A stretch of 11,770 nt of DNA from Pseudomonadota bacterium (GCA_021808185.1 JAKBCB010000069.1:1-11770), one strand, 5' to 3'. Shown: positions 1 through 6,495, numbered from the stretch's first letter. Notes: a model not told the origin generated them from the letters alone. Made by a program: numbers and translations.

Positions 1-513
1 GCGCACCCTCGCCGCCTTGCCCTGCGCGCTGCGACGCGCGGTTACGCGCTGGCGGGCAGCGCGGCACGGCAGGCGGATGCGTCCCGGGCGGCGCGGCGGA
101 TGGCGCTGGCCCGCCGGCACGTCGATGCGGGCCTGCGCTTTCTGGCCCCCGCGCCACCGCGCCTGATCGCGCTCGGCGGCGACCGCGACGACGAGCGGCG
201 CGATCTGGCGGACCAACTTGCCGCGCGCATGGCACCGCCCCCCGGCGCCCGCATCGTGCATCTGGCAGCCGCCGGCGAAGCTGGCTGGCATGAGGCGTCT
301 TGCGCGCTGGCGGGCGGCTGTTCGGTGCTGCTCGAAGCGGACTTTCGCGACACGACCGAGCGCGCCCGGGCCAGGAAATTGGCCTCGGCCGCGGGCGTCG
401 TGTTCGAGGGGCGGTGGCAGCGGCCGGTTGACCTCGATCAATGCGCCGTGGGGCAGGGCGTCCAATCTACCAACGGGCGAGAGGCGGGCCATGACAGCGA
501 AGGGCGAAGCTGA
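1..513 (+). CDS. Partial C-terminal region of an aminoglycoside phosphotransferase/ATP-binding-like protein, kinase domain degenerate
   Basis: The frame is open from the first base of the window to the stop at 511-513, so the start lies upstream; the ATG at 100 is probably internal. About 170 residues are visible. The stretch ARRHVDAGLRFLAPAPPRLI (about residues 39-58) followed by ALGG resembles the linker and first strand before the P-loop in bifunctional aminoglycoside phosphotransferase/ATP-binding proteins (family recognised from memory). In that family a GxSGxGKS/T Walker A loop normally follows. Here GG is followed by DRDDERRDLADQLA, with no GKS or GKT, and the usual middle of the kinase domain seems shortened. 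The later segment GGCSVLLEADFRDTTERARA still resembles the family. The final ~35 residues look unlike it. I infer that the C-terminal domain cannot bind ATP in the normal way; the N-terminal part outside the window could still be intact. The end overlaps the next gene by 23 bases, suggesting co-transcription. Family assignment is moderate. Confidence 0.6.
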   Translation, partial: AHPRRLALRAATRGYALAGSAARQADASRAARRMALARRHVDAGLRFLAPAPPRLIALGGDRDDERRDLADQLAARMAPPPGARIVHLAAAGEAGWHEASCALAGGCSVLLEADFRDTTERARARKLASAAGVVFEGRWQRPVDLDQCAVGQGVQSTNGREAGHDSEGRS

Positions 514-1189
514 GGCTCACGGCGGGCTGCCATTTCAGGACCGGCACGAGGCCGGGCAATGTCTGGTGCGACGGGTGCTGGCGCTGAAGCCTCGGCGGCC
601 GGTTGTGCTGGCTTTGCCGCGCGGCGGCGTGCCGGTGGCGTTCGAGGTCGCCCGTGCCTTGCGTGCACCGCTCGATCTCGCGCTGGTGCGCAAGATCGGC
701 GCGCCCGATCAGGAGGAACTGGCCATCGGTGCCGTGGCCGACGGCGCCACGCCGGAACTGGTGAGCGACGACCGGCTCATCCATCTGCTGGGTGTCACCC
801 CGGACTACCTGGCCAAGGCGAAGGCGGCGGCATTGCGGGAGATCGACCGCCGACGCCAAGCCTATCTTGGCGGCCGGGCGCCCGTCGAGATTGCCGGCCG
901 CACCGCGATCCTGGTCGATGACGGCGTCGCCACCGGCGCCACCATGCTGGCGGCCCTGCGCGCCACGCGCGGGCGCGGGCCGGCGCGGCTGGTGCTCGCG
1001 GTTCCGGTCGGGGCGCCCGACGCCATGCGACGCCTGCGCCAGGAAGCGGACGACACCATCTGTCTGCACATGCCGGCCGACTTCCATGCCGTCGGCCAGT
1101 TCTACCGGCAGTTCCCGCAACTATCCGATGCCGAGGTGGTCAGCCTGCTCGAGAGGGCGCGGGATTTCGCGGGCAGCCTCGGGCCATAG
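491..1189 (+). CDS. Phosphoribosyltransferase family protein
   Basis: This 232-residue protein is a type I phosphoribosyltransferase, cytosolic by absence of signal or membrane segments. Residues 41-54 (ALPRGGVPVAFEVA) form the conserved N-terminal PRTase strand and loop. Residues 141-151 (LVDDGVATGAT) are the PRPP-binding loop, with the paired acidic residues followed by a Gly/Thr-rich turn. RKIGAPDQEELAIGAV (68-83) is typical of the stand-alone PRTases of about 220 residues often found near stress or nucleotide genes in proteobacteria. The frame is open further upstream, to 218, but the ATG at 491 gives the usual family length and is preceded by a purine-rich GAGAGGCGG. It starts inside the preceding gene and ends 12 bases before the PRPP synthetase gene, so the three are probably one operon. 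The acceptor base or other substrate is not predictable; the enzyme would use the product of its neighbour. Confidence 0.88.
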   Translation: MTAKGEAEAHGGLPFQDRHEAGQCLVRRVLALKPRRPVVLALPRGGVPVAFEVARALRAPLDLALVRKIGAPDQEELAIGAVADGATPELVSDDRLIHLLGVTPDYLAKAKAAALREIDRRRQAYLGGRAPVEIAGRTAILVDDGVATGATMLAALRATRGRGPARLVLAVPVGAPDAMRRLRQEADDTICLHMPADFHAVGQFYRQFPQLSDAEVVSLLERARDFAGSLGP

Positions 1190-1190
1190 C

Positions 1191-1196
1191 AGGAGG
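1191..1196 (+). promoter_or_regulatory. Ribosome binding site of the PRPP synthetase gene
   Basis: A perfect AGGAGG lies 5 bases before the ATG at 1202 and directly after the stop of the preceding phosphoribosyltransferase gene. It fixes the start and implies strong independent initiation within the operon. Confidence 0.85.
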
Positions 1197-1201
1197 TCTC
1201 G

Positions 1202-2161
1202 ATGAGCCGTTCCCCCTTGTCGCTGTTCGGGTTGCACGGCAGCCGCGCCCTCGCTGAGCAGGTGGCCGGGCGGCTCGAGGTGGCGCTCGCGCTGCACGAG
1301 GAACGGACCTTCGAGGATGGCGAGCACAAGACCCGCCCGTTGCAGGATGTGCGCGGGCACGACGTGTTCGTCCTGCACACGTTGCACGGCGACGCGGGGG
1401 AGAGCGGCAACGACAAGCTGTGCCGGTTGCTGTTCTTCTGTGGCGCGCTGAAGGACTCGGGCGCGGCGCGCGTCACCGCCGTCACACCCTATTTGTGCTA
1501 TGCGCGCAAGGATCGGCGGACCAAGCCGAACGATCCGATCGTCACGCGCTATGTCGCGGCGCTGTTCGAGGCGGTGGGCGTGGACCGCATGATCGCGATG
1601 GAAGTCCACAACGTGGCGGCGTTCGAGAATGCGTTCCGCTGCCCGACATGGCACATCGACAGCGCGCCGCTGCTGGCCGGGCATTTCGCGCCGCTGCTCC
1701 GTGGCAAGCAGGCGGTCGCGGTCTCGCCCGATGCCGGCGGCAGCAAACGGGCCGAGCAGGTCCGCCAGGCGCTCGAACATCTGCTGGAGGCGGATGTCGG
1801 CAGCGCCTACATGGAAAAATTCCGCTCCAGCGGCGTGGTGACGGGCGCGCTGCTGGCCGGCGATGTGCGCGGCAAGGTGGCGCTGATCGTGGACGATCTG
1901 ATCAGCACCGGCGGCACCCTGTTGCGGGCCGCCCAAGCGTGCCGCGATGCCGGCGCGACCGCCGTCCATGCCGCGGCGGCGCATGGCCTGTTCGTGGAGG
2001 GAGCGCCGGAGCTGTTCGCATCCAGGCTGCTGGATGGCATCACCGTCGCCAACACCGTGCCGCCGTTCCGGGTGCGCCCCGAATCGATGCCGCGCCTGAC
2101 GATCCTCGATGCCAGCGATATGTTCGCCCGCGCGATCGCCGCGTGCCACGACGCAAGCTGA
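1202..2161 (+). CDS. prs: Ribose-phosphate pyrophosphokinase (PRPP synthetase) family protein
   Basis: The 319-residue protein has the two-PRTase-fold layout of PRPP synthetases, which transfer pyrophosphate from ATP to ribose 5-phosphate. Visible landmarks are FEDGE (37-41), PYLCYARKDRR (96-106, matching the ATP-binding PYFGYARQDRK region), EVH (134-136, in place of the usual DLH that carries the catalytic histidine), SPDAGG (175-180, usual SPDxGG) and the ribose-phosphate loop VDDLISTGGTL (230-240). The length equals the family norm. Several positions differ from the housekeeping bacterial enzyme: EVHN instead of DLHA, and KPNDPIV instead of the RxREPIS-like loop. This suggests a divergent paralogue rather than the main biosynthetic Prs; the genome probably has another copy (inference). 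A strong Shine-Dalgarno fixes the start. It is the last gene of the plus-strand operon and converges on the aldehyde dehydrogenase gene with a 17-base gap. Confidence 0.87.
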   Translation: MSRSPLSLFGLHGSRALAEQVAGRLEVALALHEERTFEDGEHKTRPLQDVRGHDVFVLHTLHGDAGESGNDKLCRLLFFCGALKDSGAARVTAVTPYLCYARKDRRTKPNDPIVTRYVAALFEAVGVDRMIAMEVHNVAAFENAFRCPTWHIDSAPLLAGHFAPLLRGKQAVAVSPDAGGSKRAEQVRQALEHLLEADVGSAYMEKFRSSGVVTGALLAGDVRGKVALIVDDLISTGGTLLRAAQACRDAGATAVHAAAAHGLFVEGAPELFASRLLDGITVANTVPPFRVRPESMPRLTILDASDMFARAIAACHDAS

Positions 2162-2178
2162 TCGCGCGGACGCGCCGC

Positions 2179-4581
2179 CTACTCCCCGTACGGCACCCAG
2201 ATGTTCTTGATCTGCGTCGCCCGGCGCAGGAAGGTTTCCCCTTGCCCTTGTTCGGCGGAGAACCAGTCGCGCGCCTTGCCGTTGCTGGTCCAGCAGGCTT
2301 TCAGATTGCCGGCCGAGGCCGCTTCGGCCGCCGCGGCGCCCGTGGCCGGGCCGAAATACCACAGCGCCGCCACCGCGTCGTGCTCGGCAAGGGTTTTCGC
2401 CAGGTCGTCGCGCTCGCCAGTGACGATGTTGACGACGCCGCCGGGCACGTCCGATGTGTCCAGCACCTGATACAGATCGGTCGCTGCCAGCGGCTGCGTC
2501 GGCGAGGGCACTGCCACGACGCAGTTGCCCATGGCGATCGCCGGCAGCACCAGCGAGACGAAGCCCAGCAATGGCGCTTCGTCCGGGCAGACAACGCCCA
2601 TCACGCCGAACGGCTCGGTCATCGCCAGCGTGACGTGGCGCGAGCGGGTGGCATGCACGCGGCCGTCGTATTTGTCGGCCCAGGCCGCGTAGTGGAACAT
2701 CCGCCGCACGGAGGCCGCAACTTCCGCGCGCGCGGTGGCGGCATCGTGGCCGAAGCCGCGCAGACGGCTCTCGAACTCCGCCGCGCGCGTCTCAAGATTT
2801 TCCGCGATGTAGTACAGCACCTGCGCGCGGTTGTGCGCCGTTGCCGCGCCCCAGCCGCGCGTGGCGGCGGAGGCTGCCTCGACCGCGTTACGGATGTCCT
2901 TGCGGTTGCCGAGGCCGGCGAGGCCGAGCGTCGCCCCGTTCGCATCGGCCACCGCGTAGCTGTAGCCGGAATCCGGCCGCGCCTGCTTACCGCCGATATA
3001 GAGCTTGGCGGTGCGGTCGATGCCGGCGGCGGCGGCGGGCGCGGTTGGCGTCACCGACAGAGCGGTGCTGGTGGCCGGCACCTCCGGCAGCGACTTTTCC
3101 CAGTCGGCGACGAGGTATTCGCTCAATCCCTCGCGCCCGCCCTCGCGGCCAAAACCGCTCTCGCGATAGCCGCCGAAGCCGGCCGCCGCGTCGAACAGGT
3201 TGGTGGAGTTCACCCACACCACGCCGGCCTTCATCGCGGCGGCGGTGTCGAGCGCGAGGTTGATGTTCTCCGACCACACGGAGGCCGCCAGACCGTAGCG
3301 CGTGTGGTTGGCAAGCTGCACCGCTTCGGCCGGCGTGCGGAACGTCATCGCCACCGCGACGGGGCCGAAGATTTCCACCTCGGCCACGGTCGCGGCGGGC
3401 TCGACATCGACGAACAGCGACGGCGGATAGAAGCTGCCGCGATCGGGCAGCGGGCATTCCGCCTGCCACAGCGTGCCACCTTCCGCTTGCCCCTGTCGCA
3501 CCAGCTCCTCGATGCGGCGGAGCTGTACGGGCGCCACGATGGCGCCGATATCGATGGATTTGTCGAGCGGATCGCCCACGTGCAGCGTGGCCATGCGCCG
3601 CCGCAGTTTGCCGAGGAAGCGCTCGGCGATGCCTTCCTGGATCAACAGGCGGGAGCCCGCGCAGCAGACCTGCCCCTGATTGAACCAGATGGCATCGACA
3701 ACCCCTTCGACAGCGCCGTCGATGTCGGCGTCCTCGAACACGATGAAGGGCGATTTGCCGCCCAGTTCCAGGGAGAGTTTCTTGCCGGTGCCGGCCGTGG
3801 CCTTGCGGATGATGCGGCCGACTTCGGTCGATCCGGTGAAGGCGATCTTGTCCACGTCCGGGTGCGCCACCAGGGCCGCACCCGTCCCGCCGTCGCCGCA
3901 GACGATGTTGACGACACCGGCGGGCAAGCCGATTTCATGACAGATCTCGGCGAACGCCAGCGCGCTCAGCGGGGTGAATTCGGCGGGCTTGAGAACAACC
4001 GTGTTGCCGGCGGCCAAGGCCGGCGCGATCTTCCATGCCAGCATCAGCAGGGGAAAATTCCACGGGATGATCTGGCCGCACACGCCCACCGGGCCGTGGC
4101 CGGGAAACTCGCTCGCGATCAGTTCGGCCCAGCCGGCGTGATGGTAGAAATGCCGCGCCACCAGCGGGATGTCGATGTCGCGGCTCTCGCGGATCGGCTT
4201 GCCGTTGTCGAGCGATTCCAGCACCGAGAGAAACCGCTCCCGCTTCTGCACATGCCGCGCGATGGCGTACAGGAAGCGCGCGCGTTCGTGCCCCGGCAGG
4301 CCCGCCCAGCCGGGCAGCGCCGCGCGCGCCGCCGCCACCGCCGCGTCGATGTCGGCCGCCTTGCCCTCGGCGACGCGGCCGAGCAGCGTGTCGCGCGCGG
4401 GGTTCATCACCGCGAAGCTGGCACCATCGAGCGATGGCACGAAGCTGCCGCCGATGTAGTGGTGGAAGCCGGCTTTGTGTTGATCCAGCCACGCCGTGAC
4501 ATGGCTCTCGGATTCGGGCGACTGGCCGTAATCCATGGTGTGCAGAATCTCTTTCACGCTCGGCGGGGGCACGCTGGACAC
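2179..4581 (-). CDS. Two-domain aldehyde dehydrogenase, ALDH16 type
   Basis: At 800 residues from the chosen start, it contains a complete ALDH domain and a second, incomplete one, the layout of family ALDH16 (human ALDH16A1 is about 802 residues). The first domain has the Asn of IIPWNFP (N175), the general base in LELGGKSP (E272), the nucleophile in NQGQVCCAGSR (C306) and EIFGPV (E403), so it should be an active NAD(P)-dependent enzyme. The second domain, from about residue 520, keeps the Rossmann part (VMGVVCPDEAPLLGF) but reads WTSNGK where ELGGK is expected. It then runs straight into the C-terminal tail and lacks a catalytic cysteine: a pseudo-domain, as known in this family. The frame opens at an ATG at 4647, inside deoC. 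I prefer the GTG at 4581: it has GAGGA 7 bases upstream, and SVKEILHTMDYG then sits near the N-terminus. The ATG at 4536 is also possible. It follows deoC by 10 bases; likely substrate acetaldehyde or another aldehyde from sugar breakdown (inference). Confidence 0.9.
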   Translation of the reverse strand: MSSVPPPSVKEILHTMDYGQSPESESHVTAWLDQHKAGFHHYIGGSFVPSLDGASFAVMNPARDTLLGRVAEGKAADIDAAVAAARAALPGWAGLPGHERARFLYAIARHVQKRERFLSVLESLDNGKPIRESRDIDIPLVARHFYHHAGWAELIASEFPGHGPVGVCGQIIPWNFPLLMLAWKIAPALAAGNTVVLKPAEFTPLSALAFAEICHEIGLPAGVVNIVCGDGGTGAALVAHPDVDKIAFTGSTEVGRIIRKATAGTGKKLSLELGGKSPFIVFEDADIDGAVEGVVDAIWFNQGQVCCAGSRLLIQEGIAERFLGKLRRRMATLHVGDPLDKSIDIGAIVAPVQLRRIEELVRQGQAEGGTLWQAECPLPDRGSFYPPSLFVDVEPAATVAEVEIFGPVAVAMTFRTPAEAVQLANHTRYGLAASVWSENINLALDTAAAMKAGVVWVNSTNLFDAAAGFGGYRESGFGREGGREGLSEYLVADWEKSLPEVPATSTALSVTPTAPAAAAGIDRTAKLYIGGKQARPDSGYSYAVADANGATLGLAGLGNRKDIRNAVEAASAATRGWGAATAHNRAQVLYYIAENLETRAAEFESRLRGFGHDAATARAEVAASVRRMFHYAAWADKYDGRVHATRSRHVTLAMTEPFGVMGVVCPDEAPLLGFVSLVLPAIAMGNCVVAVPSPTQPLAATDLYQVLDTSDVPGGVVNIVTGERDDLAKTLAEHDAVAALWYFGPATGAAAAEAASAGNLKACWTSNGKARDWFSAEQGQGETFLRRATQIKNIWVPYGE

Positions 4582-4588
4582 GGGGTGA

Positions 4589-4593
4589 TCCTC
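4589..4593 (-). promoter_or_regulatory. Ribosome binding site deciding the GTG start of the ALDH16 gene
   Basis: On the minus strand GAGGA overlaps the deoC stop codon (TGA at 4594-4592) and lies 7 bases before a GTG at 4581-4579. The arrangement suggests translational coupling to deoC and supports the GTG over the ATGs at 4647 and 4536. Confidence 0.6.
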
Positions 4594-5608
4594 AGGCAAG
4601 GGCGTGGTGGGTGGCGGCCGCGTAGCGACCGGTGACGAAGTGTTCAAGCTGGCGCTCGATGTCGCCGAGCAGCGAGCTGGCGCCGATGCGGAACAGGTCC
4701 GGCTCCAGCCAGCGCCGGCCCAGTTCCTCGCGCATCAGTGTCTGCCAGGTCAGCGCGTCTTTCGCGGTGCGCAGCCCGCCCGCCGGCTTGAAGCCGATGG
4801 CGTGGCCGGTGCGTTCGCCGTAGTCGCGCAGCGCGCGCGCCATGGTCAGGCTCACCGGCAGCGTCGCGTTGACATCCTCCTTGCCGGTCGAGGTCTTGAT
4901 GAAATCCGCGCCCGCCATCATCGCCACCATGCTGGCCCGATAGACGTTGCGCAGCGTGCGCAGATCGCCAGTGCCGAGGATGGCCTTCATGTGCGCCGGC
5001 CCGCAGGCGGCGCGCATGGCGCTGATCTCGTCGTACAGCGCCGTCCAGTCCTGCGTCAGCACCTGCGCGCGGTGAATGACGATGTCGATCTCGTGCGCGC
5101 CCTGCTCCACCGCGTAGCGGATTTCCGCCAGCCGCTGCGGCAGCGGCGTGAGCCCGGCGGGAAAGCCGGTGGCGACCGACGCGACCGGGATGCCGGACCC
5201 GTCGAGCGCGCGCACCGCCGGGCCCACCATGGCCGGATAGACGCAGACGGCGCCAACGGTGGGCGGTGCGTCGGACAGGCCCAGCGCCGCGACAATGTCG
5301 TCGCGGATCGGCCGTCGCGCCTTCCAGCACAGCCGGTGCACGCGCCCCGGCGTGTCGTCGCCGGCCAGCGTGGTCAGGTCGATGCACTGGATCGCCTTGA
5401 CCAGCCACGCCGCCTGATACTGCTTCTTCACCGACCGCCTTGCGCCATAGCTGCCGGCGCGCCGCTCGGTCGCGGAGAGGTTCACCTGCACGGCGTCGAA
5501 CCAGTCGGCATGCAGGGCCGTGCCGGGGTTGCGCGGCACGGCGGCGCCGATGGCAGGCTCCGGCAGGGCGGGGGCGATCGTCTCAAGAATGTCCATGGCG
5601 GGCGTCAT
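4592..5608 (-). CDS. deoC: Deoxyribose-phosphate aldolase
   Basis: This 338-residue class I aldolase cleaves 2-deoxyribose 5-phosphate into glyceraldehyde 3-phosphate and acetaldehyde in deoxynucleoside catabolism. The Schiff-base lysine is in DFIKTSTGK (K238), the second active-site lysine in IGFKPAGGLRT (K274), and the proton-relay aspartate in HEIDIVI (D175). The final GASSLL (309-314) is part of the phosphate-binding end of the barrel. With about 60 extra N-terminal residues it resembles the longer DeoC form that includes human DERA (about 318 residues) rather than the ~260-residue E. coli enzyme. The start at 5608 lacks a clear Shine-Dalgarno but forms an ATGA overlap with a preceding short open frame; an internal ATG at 5596 is the alternative. 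It is upstream of and probably co-transcribed with the ALDH16 gene, which could remove its aldehyde product. Confidence 0.95.
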   Translation of the reverse strand: MTPAMDILETIAPALPEPAIGAAVPRNPGTALHADWFDAVQVNLSATERRAGSYGARRSVKKQYQAAWLVKAIQCIDLTTLAGDDTPGRVHRLCWKARRPIRDDIVAALGLSDAPPTVGAVCVYPAMVGPAVRALDGSGIPVASVATGFPAGLTPLPQRLAEIRYAVEQGAHEIDIVIHRAQVLTQDWTALYDEISAMRAACGPAHMKAILGTGDLRTLRNVYRASMVAMMAGADFIKTSTGKEDVNATLPVSLTMARALRDYGERTGHAIGFKPAGGLRTAKDALTWQTLMREELGRRWLEPDLFRIGASSLLGDIERQLEHFVTGRYAAATHHALA

Positions 5609-5745
5609 CCAGCAAAAAAGAGGGCGGTGTTTTCGTCGGTCACCGGCACGTTGCCATCATGCGCGCGGATCGCCGCGCGGGCCACCGTGCGCTTGGCCGG
5701 GTCTCGGCGGGGTTCGGGGCGGCGCCCCGACCTTTGCGCCCCCAC
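5605..5745 (-). other. Possible 46-codon leader frame or gene remnant overlapping the deoC start
   Basis: An open frame runs from a stop near 5761 to TGA at 5607-5605, the GTG at 5745 being one possible start. Its stop overlaps the deoC ATG as ATGA. The last part reads AKRTVARAAIRAHDG, then NVPVTDENTALFFAG, which looks protein-like with mostly G/C third positions, but the first part lies within the GC-rich hairpin repeat and reads as Arg/Pro-rich sequence. No ribosome binding site is visible and I recognise no family. It may be a leader peptide coupling translation to deoC, the tail of a lost gene, or chance in GC-rich DNA. Confidence 0.3.
5706..5734 (+). repeat. GC-rich hairpin repeat, copy 1
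   Basis: These 29 bases are identical to 6471-6499. The core is a perfect hairpin: TCGGGGC (5714-5720), a GGC loop, then GCCCCGA (5724-5730). On the plus strand it is followed by CCTTTGC. It lies upstream of deoC, so it would be in the deoC leader if transcription starts at the AT-rich patch beyond it. I recall similar GC-rich intergenic elements being common in Acetobacteraceae, but I could not check copy number. Confidence 0.8.
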
Positions 5746-5759
5746 CGCCTCCAGCCGAC

Positions 5760-5787
5760 GTTATTCCTGTTGCCCAGATATTGTCAA
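5760..5787 (-). promoter_or_regulatory. Candidate promoter for deoC
   Basis: The only AT-rich patch in the region, about 5761-5801, contains an exact TTGACA on the minus strand (5787-5782) and, after 16 bases, AATAAC (5765-5760; 4 of 6 match to TATAAT). Transcription would start near 5753 and give a leader of roughly 145 bases containing hairpin repeat copy 1. The -10 match is modest. On the plus strand the same patch could hold the promoter of the gene at 5806, with a weak TTGCCC at 5770-5775 and no clear -10. Confidence 0.4.
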
Positions 5788-5805
5788 TTTTACTAACTTT
5801 ACGCC

Positions 5806-6381
5806 GTGCCCAATCCCCCGCCCCGCACCCCGGCCGAGAGTTTTGCCACCATTCTCCAATGGCTGGCCCGGGCGATCGCGGACCGTGGCGTCGGCGGGCG
5901 GCTCGCCGGGCCGTTGATTGGGCTGCTGCTGGGCCGCATTCGGGAGATCAACCAGCGTTTTGCCCGGCTCGCCGCGCGCATCGCCTCCGGCGGTTTTGTC
6001 CCGCGCCGCACCGCCCCGCGCCGGAGACCGGTCGCCCTGACACCCCGGCGGAAAAACCCGTTGCCGCAAACATTCGGCTGGCTGCTGACGCTGGTGCCAG
6101 AGGCGGTGGGCTATCGCGCGCAGCTCGAACATCTGTTGCGCGATCCCGAGATGGCCGCGCTGATCGCGGCGGCGCCGGCGGAGATGGCGCGAACGCTGCG
6201 CCCGCTCCTCTGGATGCTGCGGCTCAGGCCGCCGCCGGTCCTGGCCCGAAGCCGGCAGGCCGCCCCGTCGGCGCCGGCCCCACCGGTCCCGCTCCAGGCC
6301 CCGCCTGCGCCAGCGCCAGCGCCAGCGCCAAGGCCGAGGCTGGCCCACGCCTGCGGCCCGCCGCTGCCGCAGCCCGCCTGA
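5806..6381 (+). CDS. Uncharacterised protein with Pro/Ala-rich C-terminus
   Basis: The gene encodes 191 residues from a GTG that is the first start codon after an in-frame stop at 5794-5796; no Shine-Dalgarno is visible. I do not recognise a characterised family. Residues 14-48 are a mixed hydrophobic/basic region (ILQWLARAIADR, then LAGPLIGLLLGRIREINQRF), not clearly a membrane segment. Residues 65-83 are Arg/Pro-rich. Residues 86-139 (LPQTFGWLLTLVPEAVGY, then LEHLLRDPEMAALIAAAP) form a helical-looking block that I associate from memory with hypothetical proteins of Rhodospirillales. The last ~50 residues are Pro/Ala-rich and low complexity, partly from four tandem GCGCCA units. The gene is divergent from deoC and convergent with glnS. 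Coding status rests on the GC-rich third positions and the helical block; the tail could be affected by a frameshift. Confidence 0.6.
   Translation: MPNPPPRTPAESFATILQWLARAIADRGVGGRLAGPLIGLLLGRIREINQRFARLAARIASGGFVPRRTAPRRRPVALTPRRKNPLPQTFGWLLTLVPEAVGYRAQLEHLLRDPEMAALIAAAPAEMARTLRPLLWMLRLRPPPVLARSRQAAPSAPAPPVPLQAPPAPAPAPAPRPRLAHACGPPLPQPA
6307..6330 (+). repeat. Tandem hexamer, four GCGCCA units
   Basis: Four perfect GCGCCA units lie in the Pro/Ala-rich 3' part of the small uncharacterised gene, where they encode alternating Pro and Ala. As a multiple of three, changes in unit number would keep the frame. Confidence 0.85.
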
Positions 6382-6412
6382 ACCGGGCGGGTGTCCTGGC
6401 ACGCCCATTTTG

Positions 6413-6426
6413 TTCCGAGTTCGGAA
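6413..6426. repeat. Short perfect inverted repeat TTCCGA-gt-TCGGAA
   Basis: Two 6-base arms are separated by two bases, 32 bases after the stop of the uncharacterised gene and inside a convergent intergenic region. It could be part of the composite intergenic repeat unit or a protein-binding site; the position between two 3' ends argues against an operator. Confidence 0.5.
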
Positions 6427-6451
6427 TGTTCATCGAAGCCACAGGCGGGTT

Positions 6452-6495
6452 CCAAGGGCCGCCGGCCCTTGGCGGGGTTCGGGGCGGCGCCCCGA
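6452..6495. terminator. Two adjacent GC-rich hairpins between convergent genes
   Basis: Hairpin A is CCAAGGGCC (6452-6460), a 3-base loop, then GGCCCTTGG (6464-6472). Hairpin B is TCGGGGC (6479-6485), a 3-base loop, then GCCCCGA (6489-6495). On the plus strand hairpin B is followed by CCTTGCTTAACTT, a weak T-rich stretch. On the minus strand it begins 6 bases beyond the glnS stop and has no T-run. The location between two convergent 3' ends makes a bidirectional transcription stop likely; the rest of 6382-6501 holds no gene. Confidence 0.6.

Noticed and set aside
218..490. Upstream extension of the phosphoribosyltransferase frame to an ATG at 218
   Set aside because: It would add 91 residues of Arg/Pro-rich sequence overlapping the preceding gene; the ATG at 491 gives the normal length and has a purine-rich site before it.
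2162..2178. Possible terminator between the convergent PRPP synthetase and ALDH16 genes (GCGCG-ga-CGCGC)
   Set aside because: A five-base stem with a two-base loop and no T-run is too weak to support.
1121..2362. A 413-codon minus-strand frame opposite the PRPP synthetase gene
   Set aside because: It shows no motifs, is Arg/Gln/His-rich, and lies opposite a well-supported enzyme; a GC-bias artefact.
1420..4635. A 1071-codon plus-strand open frame through the PRPP synthetase gene and opposite the ALDH16 gene
   Set aside because: The sequence is Arg/Gly/His-rich and compositionally typical of an antisense or shifted frame in GC-rich DNA; the genes it overlaps have clear catalytic motifs.
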